A DNA stretch of 64,000 nt from CAXWPM01 sp965206125. GTDB lineage: Bacteria; Acidobacteriota; Terriglobia; 20CM-2-55-15. Shown piece after piece: positions 9,089 to 18,025 of this stretch (the stretch's first letter is position 1; each line of letters opens with the position of its first letter). The position numbers were made by a program, and so were the translations under genes. The stretch covers positions 806,001 through 870,000 of the forward strand of contig CBDBIN010000046.1 of the NCBI GenBank assembly GCA_965206125.1, given 5' to 3'. The notes under the pieces are model-generated. The model ran no database searches. It saw only the letters and a program-made list of their open reading frames with translations, and was not told where the DNA came from.

Positions 9089-10437
9089 GTGAAAGCCCGG
9101 ACCGAAGACATCAGCCCAACGGTCGTCGAAGGCGGGTCGCGTGCGTCCCGGGATCGAAATACACGCTTGAGGCGGTCTACCTGCCGGTATGCGAGCAGTT
9201 GAGCAAATTCGCAGACGTCCATCTCTACGTACTCGATTCTCCCGAGGGCTACGATGTCTCAGCGCTCCTGGAACGCAAGCGCTCCGAGGGCGCACTCGCA
9301 GCCTACACGATGATGCCGAGCCCACGGCGTGCCGTCCGGCACCACCGCGTGCTGCACCGAATCGCGGACGCACTGGGTCGGGGGCAGCTCGACATGTTGA
9401 TCCTTGCGGGGGACTTCATGCCGATGCATCGATACTTCATCGAGGCGGCACGTGCAAGAGGAGCGCCGATTATCGGGCTCGAGAGCGACACGCCGACTCA
9501 ACTGCTGGCCTCCTACCAGGCTGAGAACAAAGCAGGCGCTCGCGGACCGGCGAGGTGGGCCAACCTCGGTTCGCACAAAGCCTCGATATTGCTGAAAGTG
9601 CCGCGTTGGGCGGTCGCCAGGCTCGAGTGGATACGCCGCTATGTCTTCCAGTACAAAGTACTGCCGATCTTTTTTGCGGGCCGAACGTTCGACCTTGAGT
9701 CTTATGAACGGAGCGGTCGAATTCTGTTTGCGACGGTACGCGTGGACTCCGTCATCGTCCTGAGCGAAACCGTGCGTCGCGCGATGCGGCACTTTTTCCC
9801 CGACGTCGATGTTCGTCTTGCAGAGCACCCGATGGCGTCCCGTTGTCGCTGTGATGACCTGAAGGATCGTCCGACAAAGCTGCTGGTCACACTGGGAGGT
9901 CCGTGGCACTACTACATTGAAGACAAGAACAGCGCACAGGACATCGAGGACCGATGGTGCCATGCGATCTTTGAAGCCCAGGCGATCGGTGGGTTCTCGC
10001 AAGTCGACATTCGTCCGCATCCACGCGAGACCGACCCCTATCCCCGGAAGCTGGTCGAACGACTGGGCAAGGATGGCCTCCACGCTGTTCTGCGGGACCC
10101 GAAGGAATCCTCGCTGCCGGATATCGTTTGCGATTATTCCGGTGTGCTTGGCGCCCCGTCGGGTGCGCTTGCCGAGGCCGCCACAGCATGCCGCCGCGGG
10201 TTTGTTATCGGTCTGGACCAGATCCAGGGCTCGATAGGGGATCCGTCCGCCGGCCTGTACGGTTCTGGGATTGTCGAGGTTGGGGTCGGAGAAGAGTTAC
10301 AGCGAGCGCACTTCAGGGAAAGGTCCGGTCGGGAAGGGTCGCAGCGTTCTGTGCTTGAGCACCTGCTCGATCTGACGTCCTGGTCCGTGCAGCCCGAACC
10401 CGCCCTTCGCGAAGGGCGCGTGCTCGCAGAACCATGA
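9085..10437 (+). CDS. Orphan GT-B-like surface polysaccharide transferase
   Basis: 450 residues from ATG 9085, coupled by ATGA overlap to the genes on both sides. The N-terminal half has a Rossmann-like start (RVACVPGSKYTLEAVYLPVC) and LDMLILAGDFMPMHRYFIEAARARGAPIIGLES. The C-terminal half has DIRPHPRETDPYP and IVCDYSGVLGAPSGALAEAATACRRGFVIGL, the H-P-R and S-G-A-L-x-E-A patterns found in CDP-glycerol glycerophosphotransferase-like and related GT-B proteins. No signal peptide. It may transfer one of the CMP-activated sugars made here; direct family recognition is lacking. Confidence 0.45.
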   Translation: MSESPDRRHQPNGRRRRVACVPGSKYTLEAVYLPVCEQLSKFADVHLYVLDSPEGYDVSALLERKRSEGALAAYTMMPSPRRAVRHHRVLHRIADALGRGQLDMLILAGDFMPMHRYFIEAARARGAPIIGLESDTPTQLLASYQAENKAGARGPARWANLGSHKASILLKVPRWAVARLEWIRRYVFQYKVLPIFFAGRTFDLESYERSGRILFATVRVDSVIVLSETVRRAMRHFFPDVDVRLAEHPMASRCRCDDLKDRPTKLLVTLGGPWHYYIEDKNSAQDIEDRWCHAIFEAQAIGGFSQVDIRPHPRETDPYPRKLVERLGKDGLHAVLRDPKESSLPDIVCDYSGVLGAPSGALAEAATACRRGFVIGLDQIQGSIGDPSAGLYGSGIVEVGVGEELQRAHFRERSGREGSQRSVLEHLLDLTSWSVQPEPALREGRVLAEP

Positions 10438-11423
10438 GCGAATCCGGGCGAATTCTCATCGTCGGCTGCGGCGAGTTGGGAAGCCGCCACCTCCAGGCGG
10501 TATCGGCGCTCAACGTCGCCGAAATCGAAGTCGTCGACCCCGTCCCGGAACGCCTGGAAACCGGCCGCACGCGGGTTGCCCAGGTCGCAGACCGGAACCC
10601 GGAAATTCGCTATCGGTGGCTGACGACTCTGGATGAGGCATCGCCCGAGGGTGACCTGTGTGTCGTTGCCACGCGCGCGGACGTCAGGTGCCGACTCGTC
10701 AGGGAAGTCGCGGAACGACGTTCCTACCGGCGCTTTCTCATCGAGAAGGTCGTCGCACAGTCGATGGACGACTATGACACGCTGCTTGATTACGTCCGAC
10801 CGGTCGGCGTTTCGGTCTGGGTGAACTGCAAGACACGAGCCCACGAGGCGCACAGAAGTGTCAAGCGGCAACTGACTCGGGATGTCCCCATTACGCTGAG
10901 TGTCATCGGCGGGAACCACGGGCTGGCCAATTACGGTCTTCACGCCGCAGACCTCTTCGCTTTCTACAGCGGCGCGCAGGAGATCGAGTTGGGCGACTCG
11001 CGTATCGATCCCGTATTGCATCCATCGAAACGCGGTCCCGACGTCATGGATCTAAGCGGCACGCTGTCCGGCTACTCAGATGAAGGCAGTCGATTCTTCC
11101 TGTCTTTGGCCGGGGACCACGCGGCGCCGCCGTGTATCTCCATCGTTTGCGGCGAGTACGAAGCTGTGATCGACGACATGTCGAAGCTGTTCATGGAGAG
11201 CACGGCGAACGACCGTTGGCGCTGGAGGGTTCGTGACTACGACGCCGACCTCCGGGTCAGCTACATGACTCGCGCCTTTGCATCGGACATCCTCTCGGCC
11301 GGCCGGTCGGAGCTGCCGACTCTCGAGGAGTGCCGTCCGGCGCACGAGTTCATCCTTAACGCGCTTCAACCCCATTTTTCGCGTCTTGTGGGCAAGCGTT
11401 TGGTGCGGAGTCCGGTCACTTGA
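10434..11423 (+). CDS. Gfo/Idh/MocA-like NAD(P)-dependent oxidoreductase
   Basis: 329 residues, ATG 10434. The N-terminal Rossmann domain has ILIVGCGELGSRHLQAV (G-x-G-x-x-G), and FLIEKVVAQS replaces the standard EKP motif (K kept, P replaced by V). VSVWVNCKTRAHEAHRS and a long beta-rich C-terminal domain follow. Members oxidise or reduce sugar rings. It is the first of two adjacent, divergent Gfo/Idh genes; loss of the P suggests a modified nicotinamide site. ATGA overlap upstream and TGATG overlap downstream put it in a tight operon. Confidence 0.65.
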   Translation: MSESGRILIVGCGELGSRHLQAVSALNVAEIEVVDPVPERLETGRTRVAQVADRNPEIRYRWLTTLDEASPEGDLCVVATRADVRCRLVREVAERRSYRRFLIEKVVAQSMDDYDTLLDYVRPVGVSVWVNCKTRAHEAHRSVKRQLTRDVPITLSVIGGNHGLANYGLHAADLFAFYSGAQEIELGDSRIDPVLHPSKRGPDVMDLSGTLSGYSDEGSRFFLSLAGDHAAPPCISIVCGEYEAVIDDMSKLFMESTANDRWRWRVRDYDADLRVSYMTRAFASDILSAGRSELPTLEECRPAHEFILNALQPHFSRLVGKRLVRSPVT

Positions 11424-12463
11424 TGCCGGAAGGGACGATGACGACGCCGTCGAACGCGTGCGATCTGGCGACTGCGATCAGGAAGATCGACTTCGCTGAC
11501 CGGTCGGTGACACTGATTGGGTACGGTGCGATGGGGCATCACTACCTGGCCGCGTTCCGTGCCCTCGGCGTGGGGCACGTTCGCGTCTGCTCTCGCTCGC
11601 AGCCGCTGGACATCGAAGACAGTCGGGTCGAAGTCTACGCCGGCGACATCGAGCGCTTCGACGGCCGAGCGCGAGATGATGAGCTCGCTGTCATAGCTAC
11701 ACCGACGGCTCTCGCTCTGGACGCGGCGCGGAGGCTGGGTGCTCTAGGTTTCCGTCGGCTGCTCATCGAGAAACCGATCAGCCTGCATGCGGACGCGATC
11801 GATGATCTGGCGCGGGAGCTGGACGTTGCCGGTGTTCGGGCCCGCTGCGCGTACAACAGGGTCGCCTACCCATCGCTACTCGAGGTTGCTTCTCGGGCGG
11901 CGGCTGAAGGGGGGATCACCTCCTGCACTTATGCGATCACGGAGATGGTCCGTTCAGACTGGCCGGAACGCTTTCCCGCAGACGAGCTGGCACGGTGGGG
12001 AGTCGCAAACAGCCTGCACGTCGTCGGGATGGCGCACCGGCTGATAGGGATGCCTCGAAAGTGGTCCGGCTTCCTCTCGGGTGCGCTCGGGTGGCATCGG
12101 TCAGGGTCGGTGTTTGTGGGCTCCGGCGTCTCTGAAAGCGGCATCCCGTTCGCCTACCATGCCGATTGGGGTTCCAGGAGCCGATGGGGCGTCGAAGTCC
12201 ACACCGGCCAATCCTCCTACCGATTATGTCCCCTCGAGAAAGTGTTCCGAAAAGCGGGTGCCATGGAAGATTGGCAGGAGATTCCGCTCGATGTGTTCGC
12301 GCCGGGTGTGAAGGCCGGTGTTGCCGAGCAGGTTGCCGCGATGATCGACGATGGTGTCGGAGCCCGGGTGTCTCCACCGACGCTTTCCGAAGCTGCTGAC
12401 CTGGTACGTTATGCCGAAGTGCTGTTTGGCTATGCTGCGGCCGGAGACTCGGCACTGGGGTGA
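11423..12463 (+). CDS. Gfo/Idh/MocA-like NAD(P)-dependent oxidoreductase
   Basis: 346 residues from ATG 11423 (a TTG at 11420 is also in frame; the ATG overlapping the upstream stop is preferred). VTLIGYGAMGHHYLAAF is the dinucleotide motif, DELAVIATPTALALDAARR the second strand and LLIEKPISLHADAID the EKP motif. ARCAYNRVAYPSLLEV matches the loop with catalytic residues after it. Sugar oxidoreduction is the expected chemistry. It is divergent from the preceding gene, so the pair probably acts on different carbons or forms a hetero-oligomer. Eight bases separate it from the next ATG. Confidence 0.7.
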   Translation: MPEGTMTTPSNACDLATAIRKIDFADRSVTLIGYGAMGHHYLAAFRALGVGHVRVCSRSQPLDIEDSRVEVYAGDIERFDGRARDDELAVIATPTALALDAARRLGALGFRRLLIEKPISLHADAIDDLARELDVAGVRARCAYNRVAYPSLLEVASRAAAEGGITSCTYAITEMVRSDWPERFPADELARWGVANSLHVVGMAHRLIGMPRKWSGFLSGALGWHRSGSVFVGSGVSESGIPFAYHADWGSRSRWGVEVHTGQSSYRLCPLEKVFRKAGAMEDWQEIPLDVFAPGVKAGVAEQVAAMIDDGVGARVSPPTLSEAADLVRYAEVLFGYAAAGDSALG

Positions 12464-12470
12464 GGAGACC

Positions 12471-13232
12471 ATGTCCGACAAGGAACAGATACTAAGACGA
12501 ACCGCTTCGACCCCGGCCGAGCTCTCAAACCGTGCCGAGCTTCTCGAACTGCTCAAGGACTCTCCTATTCCGGAAGACGAGCGGATGGCAGACCTTGGCC
12601 TGTTCATCAACCGGCAGGTCTGGGCGCGCTATCTCTACATGAACGAGCTTTATCGGATGATCCTCCCGGCCCACGGTGTAGTGATGGAGTTCGGTGTACG
12701 CTGGGGGGCCAATCTCGCATTGTTTGCCAACCTCAGGGGGATGTACGAACCCTTCAACCACAACCGGAAGATCATCGGTTTCGACACCTTCGAGGGATTT
12801 CCGTCGATCCATGAGAAAGACGGTAATGCGAAGGTCGCCGTGCCCGGCGCGTATTCGGTAACCGAAGGCTATGAGGACTTTCTCGAACGAGTGCTTCTGA
12901 GCCACGAGGCGGAATCCCCGATCTCTCACATCAAGAAATTCGAGCTCGTCAAGGGCGATGCGGGCGAAGAGATCGTGCGGTATCTGGACCGAAACCCCGA
13001 AACGATCGTGGCGTTGGCGTACTTCGATCTCGATATCTATGAACCGACAAAACTCTGTCTCGAGGCGATCAAGGATCGCCTTACACGAGGTAGCGTCATC
13101 GGTTTCGACGAGTTGAACTATCCGACGTGGCCGGGGGAAACCCTCGCTGTTAAGGAGGTTCTCGGATTGGACCGGTACTCCCTACGAAGGACACCGTACA
13201 ATCCGGAACCGTGCTACTTAGTCGTGGAATGA
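12471..13232 (+). CDS. SAM-methyltransferase-fold protein of glycan clusters (paralogue 1)
   Basis: 253 residues, ATG 12471. The core has VVMEFGVRWGANLALFANLRG (SAM-type glycine region), RKIIGFDTFEGFPSIHEK, SPISHIKKFELVKGDA and VALAYFDLDIYEPTKLCLEA, a TylF/macrocin-O-methyltransferase-like arrangement. Members of this family in flagellin and O-antigen glycosylation loci are often mislabelled crotonobetainyl-CoA:carnitine CoA-transferase. A clear paralogue is encoded at 30705-31445. Methylation of a sugar hydroxyl or amine is the likely role, and the target is unknown. Confidence 0.65.
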   Translation: MSDKEQILRRTASTPAELSNRAELLELLKDSPIPEDERMADLGLFINRQVWARYLYMNELYRMILPAHGVVMEFGVRWGANLALFANLRGMYEPFNHNRKIIGFDTFEGFPSIHEKDGNAKVAVPGAYSVTEGYEDFLERVLLSHEAESPISHIKKFELVKGDAGEEIVRYLDRNPETIVALAYFDLDIYEPTKLCLEAIKDRLTRGSVIGFDELNYPTWPGETLAVKEVLGLDRYSLRRTPYNPEPCYLVVE

Positions 13233-14299
13233 AACACCTCGACCCCGCAGTCGAGTCCGGGAACGCGCCTGCTCGCGTCTCGAGACCGAAGATGCTCGTC
13301 CCGCAGGTGGTCTTCCTGGACGGCCTGACCGGGACGGGCAAGACGATGATGGCGCCCATCCTTGCGACACTCGACCGGATGGAAGCGCCGCGCCTGGAGC
13401 ACACTTACGAGTACGTGTGCGCGCTCCACTTTCTGGGACGCATGGAAGACGATGCCGCAGCGGTGATGCTCCGCATGCACCTCGACCTGGCCTGCTACAA
13501 CTCGATGATCGCCCGAGAGAGTAATTTTCGCTGGCGGGACCTGTCCGGGGTTGTTCGAAACCAGGGTCTCAGGTACCTCCGGCGCTTGTTCTTCGAAGAC
13601 GGCGCCCAGGTCGTGGATCGTATCGAGCGGGAGCGCCCGATCCTGCCGATAATCAGCCACCAGGCCCTGGGCACGATGAACCCGCTCCTTGAGAGCCTGG
13701 GCGAGCGCTTGCTCGTTATCGAAATGGTTCGCCACCCGCTCCACCTGCTGGAACATTGGTACTCCTACATCGATCGGCATGGAACGGACCTCCGTGATTT
13801 TACGGTATGGATCGATCACGAAGGACGCCAACTTCCCTGGTTCGCATTCGGTTGGGAACGGCGTTACATCGAGAGCAACAAGATGGACCGCGTCATCTTC
13901 GCCATCGACTGGCTGACCAAGGCAGCCGACGTGGTGCGCCGGGGGCAGGGTGCTCGGATTCTGACCGTGCCGTTCGAGCGTTTCGTCACCGGACCCGGAG
14001 AATATCTGAGTGCCCTCGAAAAGGCGCTCGGCACTCGGTCGACGCGGCGGACAAGAAAGGAGCTTCGGCGGCAGAAGGTTCCGCGGAAGCTGACGACTGC
14101 GGGCGTCGACGACGACGTTTATCGACGCTATGGCTGGACGCCGCCGGCCGAGGGCAGTACGGAGCGGAGCGAGTTGGATCGTTGCTGGCAGTTCGCAGAC
14201 AAAGAGGCGAGCCGAGAGGCTCTCGACGTTCTCGAAAGGATGTGCACCGCCTACACGGATGAATACCTGAAATCGGTGGTTGTCGGAGTGTCGGTTTAG
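13229..14299 (+). CDS. P-loop NTPase / sulfotransferase-like protein
   Basis: 356 residues, ATG 13229, overlapping the previous stop as ATGA (GTG 13211 is also in frame). A P-loop GLTGTGKT lies at about residue 31, after VVFLD. Further on come IISHQALGTMNPLLESLGERLLVIEMVRHPLHLLEHWYSYI, which resembles the R-x-P-x-x-x-x-x-S-x-Y region of sulfotransferases (PAPS phosphate-binding Arg/Ser), and ILTVPFERFVTGPGEYLSAL. The kinase-like P-loop is unusual for sulfotransferases, whose loop is normally R-x-G-S/T-T. It could be a sulfotransferase-like enzyme or a kinase acting on the glycan. Confidence 0.5.
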   Translation: MKHLDPAVESGNAPARVSRPKMLVPQVVFLDGLTGTGKTMMAPILATLDRMEAPRLEHTYEYVCALHFLGRMEDDAAAVMLRMHLDLACYNSMIARESNFRWRDLSGVVRNQGLRYLRRLFFEDGAQVVDRIERERPILPIISHQALGTMNPLLESLGERLLVIEMVRHPLHLLEHWYSYIDRHGTDLRDFTVWIDHEGRQLPWFAFGWERRYIESNKMDRVIFAIDWLTKAADVVRRGQGARILTVPFERFVTGPGEYLSALEKALGTRSTRRTRKELRRQKVPRKLTTAGVDDDVYRRYGWTPPAEGSTERSELDRCWQFADKEASREALDVLERMCTAYTDEYLKSVVVGVSV

Positions 14300-14313
14300 T
14301 TGGCCGGATTCTC

Positions 14314-15252
14314 GTGAGCTTTTCTGTAGTCATTCGTTGCTACAACGAAGAACGCCATCTTCCCGTCTTGTTCGAAGCGATGGAGCGGCAGAGCATCAAG
14401 CCGGCCGAAGTCATCCTGGTCGATTCAGGGTCGACGGACGGGAGCGTCAGGATCGGCAACAATTACGGTGCCAAGGTGCTCCATATCGCCAAGGACGACT
14501 TCTCGTTCGGAAGGTCGTTAAACATGGGGGTCGAGGCGGCCCATACCGACTTTGTCGTCATCGCCAGCGCGCATGTGTACCCGACCGGTGATGGGTGGTT
14601 CGAGCGACTACTCCAGCCATTCGAGGACTCCCGCGTGGCGCTCGTTTACGGCGGCCAGCAGGGAGACGGCCGGACCAAGTTTTCCGAGCACCAGGTGTTC
14701 CGTCAGTGGTTCCCGCCGGTGTCCACGAGCGACCAGACGCATGCGTTCTGCAACAACGGGAACGCAGCCGTGCGGAAAAGCGTCTGGGAGACGCTGCGCT
14801 ACGACGAGCAGGTGCCGGGTCTCGAGGATGTCCACTGGGCGAAGCGCGCCATGGAGCGCGGTTTCACGATCGTCTACCAGGCCGACGCCAGCGTCGTGCA
14901 CGTCCACGAAGAAACCTACGTCCAGGTCTACCGCAGGTACCTGCGTGAGGCGATCGGGTTGCGTTCGGTGTTCCCCTGGGAAGGGATGACGCTGTCCCAG
15001 GCCGCTGGATTGTTCGTTCGTGCTGTGCGGTCGGATTTTGAGCAGGCCCGTCGCGAGGGTGTTCTGGGCCGGGAGAGGGGATCGATTCTGCGCTTCCGCG
15101 CCGCGCAGTACTGGGGGGCCTACCGCGGCCTCGGCTGGCATGGGTTCCTGACGAACGACCTAAAATCGCGGTTGTACTACTCGGGCGTGACTTCCCGCGA
15201 CGTAGCAAGAACCCCGGTGGAGGTACCGGTGCCGCGGAAGGATGCCGAGTGA
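14314..15252 (+). CDS. Glycosyltransferase family 2
   Basis: 312 residues from GTG 14314. SVVIRCYNEERHLPVLFEAM and VILVDSGSTDGSV form the GT2 nucleotide-binding start, and GLEDVHWAKRAMERGFTIVY is the acceptor-side E-D motif. The place of the DXD motif is occupied by VIASAHVYPTGDGW, like rhamnosyl-type GT2 enzymes with a degenerate metal site. It would transfer a nucleotide-activated sugar at the cytoplasmic membrane face. It is followed by a hairpin repeat rather than by another overlapping gene, so it closes a transcriptional subunit. Confidence 0.8.
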   Translation: MSFSVVIRCYNEERHLPVLFEAMERQSIKPAEVILVDSGSTDGSVRIGNNYGAKVLHIAKDDFSFGRSLNMGVEAAHTDFVVIASAHVYPTGDGWFERLLQPFEDSRVALVYGGQQGDGRTKFSEHQVFRQWFPPVSTSDQTHAFCNNGNAAVRKSVWETLRYDEQVPGLEDVHWAKRAMERGFTIVYQADASVVHVHEETYVQVYRRYLREAIGLRSVFPWEGMTLSQAAGLFVRAVRSDFEQARREGVLGRERGSILRFRAAQYWGAYRGLGWHGFLTNDLKSRLYYSGVTSRDVARTPVEVPVPRKDAE

Positions 15253-15261
15253 CGTATCGGT

Positions 15262-15338
15262 GATTAGTCGTCAGTTGTCAGTTTCAGTCATCAGTATTCG
15301 GAAGTGTTCAGTCCAACTGACTACTGACTACTGATAAC
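15262..15338 (+). repeat. CAGT-type inverted-repeat hairpin element, copy A
   Basis: The left arm (15262-15295) is built from repeats of the form TCAGT with TCATCAGT; the right arm (15316-15338) is a run of ACTGACTACTGA-type units that is its reverse complement. It fills the gap between the GT2 stop and the next ATG. Two further copies occur at 19587-19675 and 47410-47489, always between two + strand genes. Confidence 0.75.
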
Positions 15339-15359
15339 TACCCCCCATCCCCCAGACCC

Positions 15360-16304
15360 ATGCCCTACCGAGTCCTCATCAGCGCCCCTTACTTTCAGCC
15401 GGTCGTCGATCGGTTCGAAGAGACTTTTCGTCAACACGAAATCGAGGCCGTCGTTCCTGAAGTACGCGAACGTCTTTCCGAAGACGAGTTGATGAACCTG
15501 GTTGGCGACATCGATGGTGCCATCTGCGGGGACGATGCCTTCACCGCGCGGGTTCTGGCCGAGGCCCCCAGGCTGCTCGTCATCTCGAAGTGGGGCACCG
15601 GTATCGACTCGATCGACCGGGAGGCGTGTGCCGAGCGGAACGTGGTCGTCTGTAACACGCCGGACGCGTTCAGCCAGCCGGTTGCGGACACGACGATGGG
15701 CTACATGTTGTTCTTCGTCCGCGGGCTCCACCGCTTGTCGGAAGACATGCGGGCGGGGCGCTGGGAAAAGCAGGCGGCGCCCTCCCTTGGCGAGTGCGTG
15801 GTCGGGCTGATCGGGGTCGGAAACGTCGGCAGGGCCGTGGCTAGGCGCCTGATGGCCTTCGGCCCGCGTGTGCTCGGCTGCGACCCGGTCCCTCCTCCCC
15901 CCGTTTTCCTCGAGCAATGCCCGGTCGAAATGGTCGACAAGCAGACGCTGCTTGCCGAGAGCGATGTCGTTTCGCTCCATTGCGACCTGAACCCGACCAG
16001 CTTCCACATCATCGACGCCGAAGCGCTGGGAAACATGGAATCGACTGCGTACCTGATCAACACCGCCCGGGGCCCGCTGATCGACGAACCTGCGCTCGTC
16101 GGTGCGCTCCAGGCAGGCGGTATCGCCGGGGCCGCGATGGATGTCTTCGAGAGCGAACCGCTTGGGGATCAGAGCCCTCTTCGGTCGATGTCGAACGTCT
16201 TCCTTTCGCCGCATAACGCGAACAGCAGCCCGCGCGCGTGGGCCCGAGTCCATCAGAGCACAGTCGACAACCTCATCCGGCACCTCTGCGGACAGGAAGG
16301 GTAG
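15360..16304 (+). CDS. D-isomer-specific 2-hydroxyacid dehydrogenase
   Basis: 314 residues, ATG 15360. The C-terminal NAD domain has GLIGVGNVGRAVARRL, and the catalytic set is visible: Arg in NTARGPL, Glu in DVFESEPL and His in SPHNANSS. The fold is that of 3-phosphoglycerate dehydrogenase without the ACT domain. It interconverts a 2-oxoacid and a D-2-hydroxyacid. In a glycan locus it may provide a hydroxyacyl substituent or process a sugar-derived acid. A second such enzyme lies at 53488-54507. Confidence 0.8.
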   Translation: MPYRVLISAPYFQPVVDRFEETFRQHEIEAVVPEVRERLSEDELMNLVGDIDGAICGDDAFTARVLAEAPRLLVISKWGTGIDSIDREACAERNVVVCNTPDAFSQPVADTTMGYMLFFVRGLHRLSEDMRAGRWEKQAAPSLGECVVGLIGVGNVGRAVARRLMAFGPRVLGCDPVPPPPVFLEQCPVEMVDKQTLLAESDVVSLHCDLNPTSFHIIDAEALGNMESTAYLINTARGPLIDEPALVGALQAGGIAGAAMDVFESEPLGDQSPLRSMSNVFLSPHNANSSPRAWARVHQSTVDNLIRHLCGQEG

Positions 16305-16316
16305 GCCAAGAGATTC

Positions 16317-17039
16317 GTGGATAAGATAGCGTTGATAACCGGAGCGGCGGGCGGTGTCGGCCGGGCGACGACCGAGCTTCTGCGCGGGAATGGGTTCTTC
16401 GTGATTGGTATCGATCGTCTGGAGGGCGACAGCGGCGCCGACCGGCCGATTCGGGCTGATCTTTCCGACCAGACGGAAGTCGACAAGGTTCTCGAAGAGG
16501 TCTGGTCCACCTACGAAGGTCTCGACCTGCTGGTCAACAACGCCGCGGAGCAGTTCGTGCAGCCGCTCATCCACACGCAGCCGGAGGATTGGGACCGCGT
16601 GATCGACACCAACCTCCGCGCCGCCTACCTGCTGGTTCGTGGCGCTCACGATCTGCTATCCCGGCGAACCGGTACGATCGTCAACGTCGCGTCGATTCAC
16701 GCGCTGGCGACCTCACCCGGGATGGCTGCTTACGTCGCCAGCAAGGGGGGTCTGGTCGCACTCACCCGCGCGATGGCGCTCGAGTTTGCGTCCGAGGGAA
16801 TCCGGGTCAACGCCGTCCTCCCAGGCGCGATCAACACGCCGATGCTTGCGGCCAGCCTGGAACGAGAGCATCGGGACATCGCCGGTCTTGCAGCGCGTCA
16901 TCCGCTGGGCCGCGTCGGGCGTCCCGAGGATGTCGCCCATGCCATCGCTTTCCTGGCCGATTCGGAACGCGCGGCATTCATCACCGGGCAGACGCTGGTC
17001 GTCGACGGCGGCGCCGGGGCGCGCCTGAGCACGGAATGA
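16317..17039 (+). CDS. Short-chain dehydrogenase/reductase (SDR)
   Basis: 240 residues from GTG 16317. TGAAGGVGRA is the cofactor motif, LVNNAAE the second motif, NVASIHA holds the catalytic Ser and YVASK the catalytic Tyr-x3-Lys. VDGGAG near the C-terminus is the usual end of classical SDRs. Homologues occur in Campylobacter ptm/legionaminic loci as PtmA-like oxidoreductases; substrate not known. Its stop overlaps the next ATG as ATGA. Confidence 0.8.
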   Translation: MDKIALITGAAGGVGRATTELLRGNGFFVIGIDRLEGDSGADRPIRADLSDQTEVDKVLEEVWSTYEGLDLLVNNAAEQFVQPLIHTQPEDWDRVIDTNLRAAYLLVRGAHDLLSRRTGTIVNVASIHALATSPGMAAYVASKGGLVALTRAMALEFASEGIRVNAVLPGAINTPMLAASLEREHRDIAGLAARHPLGRVGRPEDVAHAIAFLADSERAAFITGQTLVVDGGAGARLSTE

Positions 17040-18025
17040 GCGGGATGACGGACACTGCCACTGTGGCCGTGATCGGAACCGGCAGCGCCGGCCGTCATCA
17101 CCTCGAAGCGCTACGGGCGACGCCGGGGGTAAGGTCCATCGCCGTGCCGATCCGACGGAGCCGCGAAGCTGAACTGGTTGCGGAAGGCTATGTTGCCGCA
17201 GCCGGGATCGAAGAGGCCGCCGAGGCCGGAGCGACGCGTGTCATCGTCGCGACCGATACGGCGAGGCATCTGTCGGACGCGTTGGCAGGTATCGAGGCTG
17301 GTTGTGATGTCCTTGTCGAGAAGCCGCTCGCCCGCGACGCGATCGAGGCCGGGAAGTTGGTTCCGGCTGCGGCGAAGGCAGGCCGGAAGTTGTACGTCGG
17401 CTGCATCCTGAGGTTTTCGGATTCTCTCGGAACATTTCGTTCCATGCTTGGGGACCTCGGCGCTTTGCACGCGGTGCGCATCGAATGCCGTTCCTACCTG
17501 CCGGCCTGGAGACCGGACCGTCCGTACCGCGAATCGTATTCGTCGGACGCGAGTGAAGGCGGCGTTCTTCGCGACCTGATCCATGAGGTCGACTACGCTG
17601 GTTGGATTTTCGGTTGGCCGGTATGTGTCGAAGGCCGTCTCCGGAACCTGGGCCGGCTCGGTATCGCCGCCGAGGAAACGGCCGACCTGGCCTGGGAAAC
17701 CCCGGCAGGCTGCCGTGTCACGATCGGCCTCGACTATCTGTCCCGTCCCGCCCGACGAAGAATGCAGGCGTTCGGTGAAGGCGGGACACTGGAGTGGGAC
17801 GGAATATCAAGGACCGTGCGTTTCGATGACGAGTCCGGTCGGCGCCGTGAGGTTGTATCGAGCGAGTCGCCCGAGGCGCGATTCCGGAAACAGGCCGAGG
17901 CTTTCCTCGGGATGGGTGACCAAGAGGCGGCGACGGGCCTCGACGGCTGGCGGGCGCTGGCAGTCTGCGACGCGGCAAGAAAATCGTCCGAGACCGGGCG
18001 TGCCGAGGCGGTGGAGTACCCGTGA
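17036..18025 (+). CDS. Gfo/Idh/MocA family oxidoreductase
   Basis: 329 residues, ATG 17036. VAVIGTGSAGRHHLEAL (dinucleotide motif), RVIVATDTARHLSDALAGIEAG, VLVEKPLARDAI (EKP) and GCILRFSDSLGTFRSML are all typical. VLRDLIHEVDYAGWIFG carries the D-x-x-x-H-x-x-D catalytic pattern (Asp and His present). It lies between two SDR genes and a CMP-NulO synthetase gene. In NulO loci such enzymes are thought to alter the sugar precursor or its side chain. Overlaps of 4 bases on both sides. Confidence 0.8.
   Translation: MSGMTDTATVAVIGTGSAGRHHLEALRATPGVRSIAVPIRRSREAELVAEGYVAAAGIEEAAEAGATRVIVATDTARHLSDALAGIEAGCDVLVEKPLARDAIEAGKLVPAAAKAGRKLYVGCILRFSDSLGTFRSMLGDLGALHAVRIECRSYLPAWRPDRPYRESYSSDASEGGVLRDLIHEVDYAGWIFGWPVCVEGRLRNLGRLGIAAEETADLAWETPAGCRVTIGLDYLSRPARRRMQAFGEGGTLEWDGISRTVRFDDESGRRREVVSSESPEARFRKQAEAFLGMGDQEAATGLDGWRALAVCDAARKSSETGRAEAVEYP

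Noticed and set aside
12471..13232. Crotonobetainyl-CoA:carnitine CoA-transferase, a common database label for this family
   Set aside because: The protein is about 250 residues with a SAM-type glycine region, while class III CoA-transferases are about 400 residues with a different fold.
15253..15359. Rho-independent terminator at CAGT hairpin
   Set aside because: The arms are AT/GC-mixed repeats without a T run after the stem; treated as a repeat element instead.
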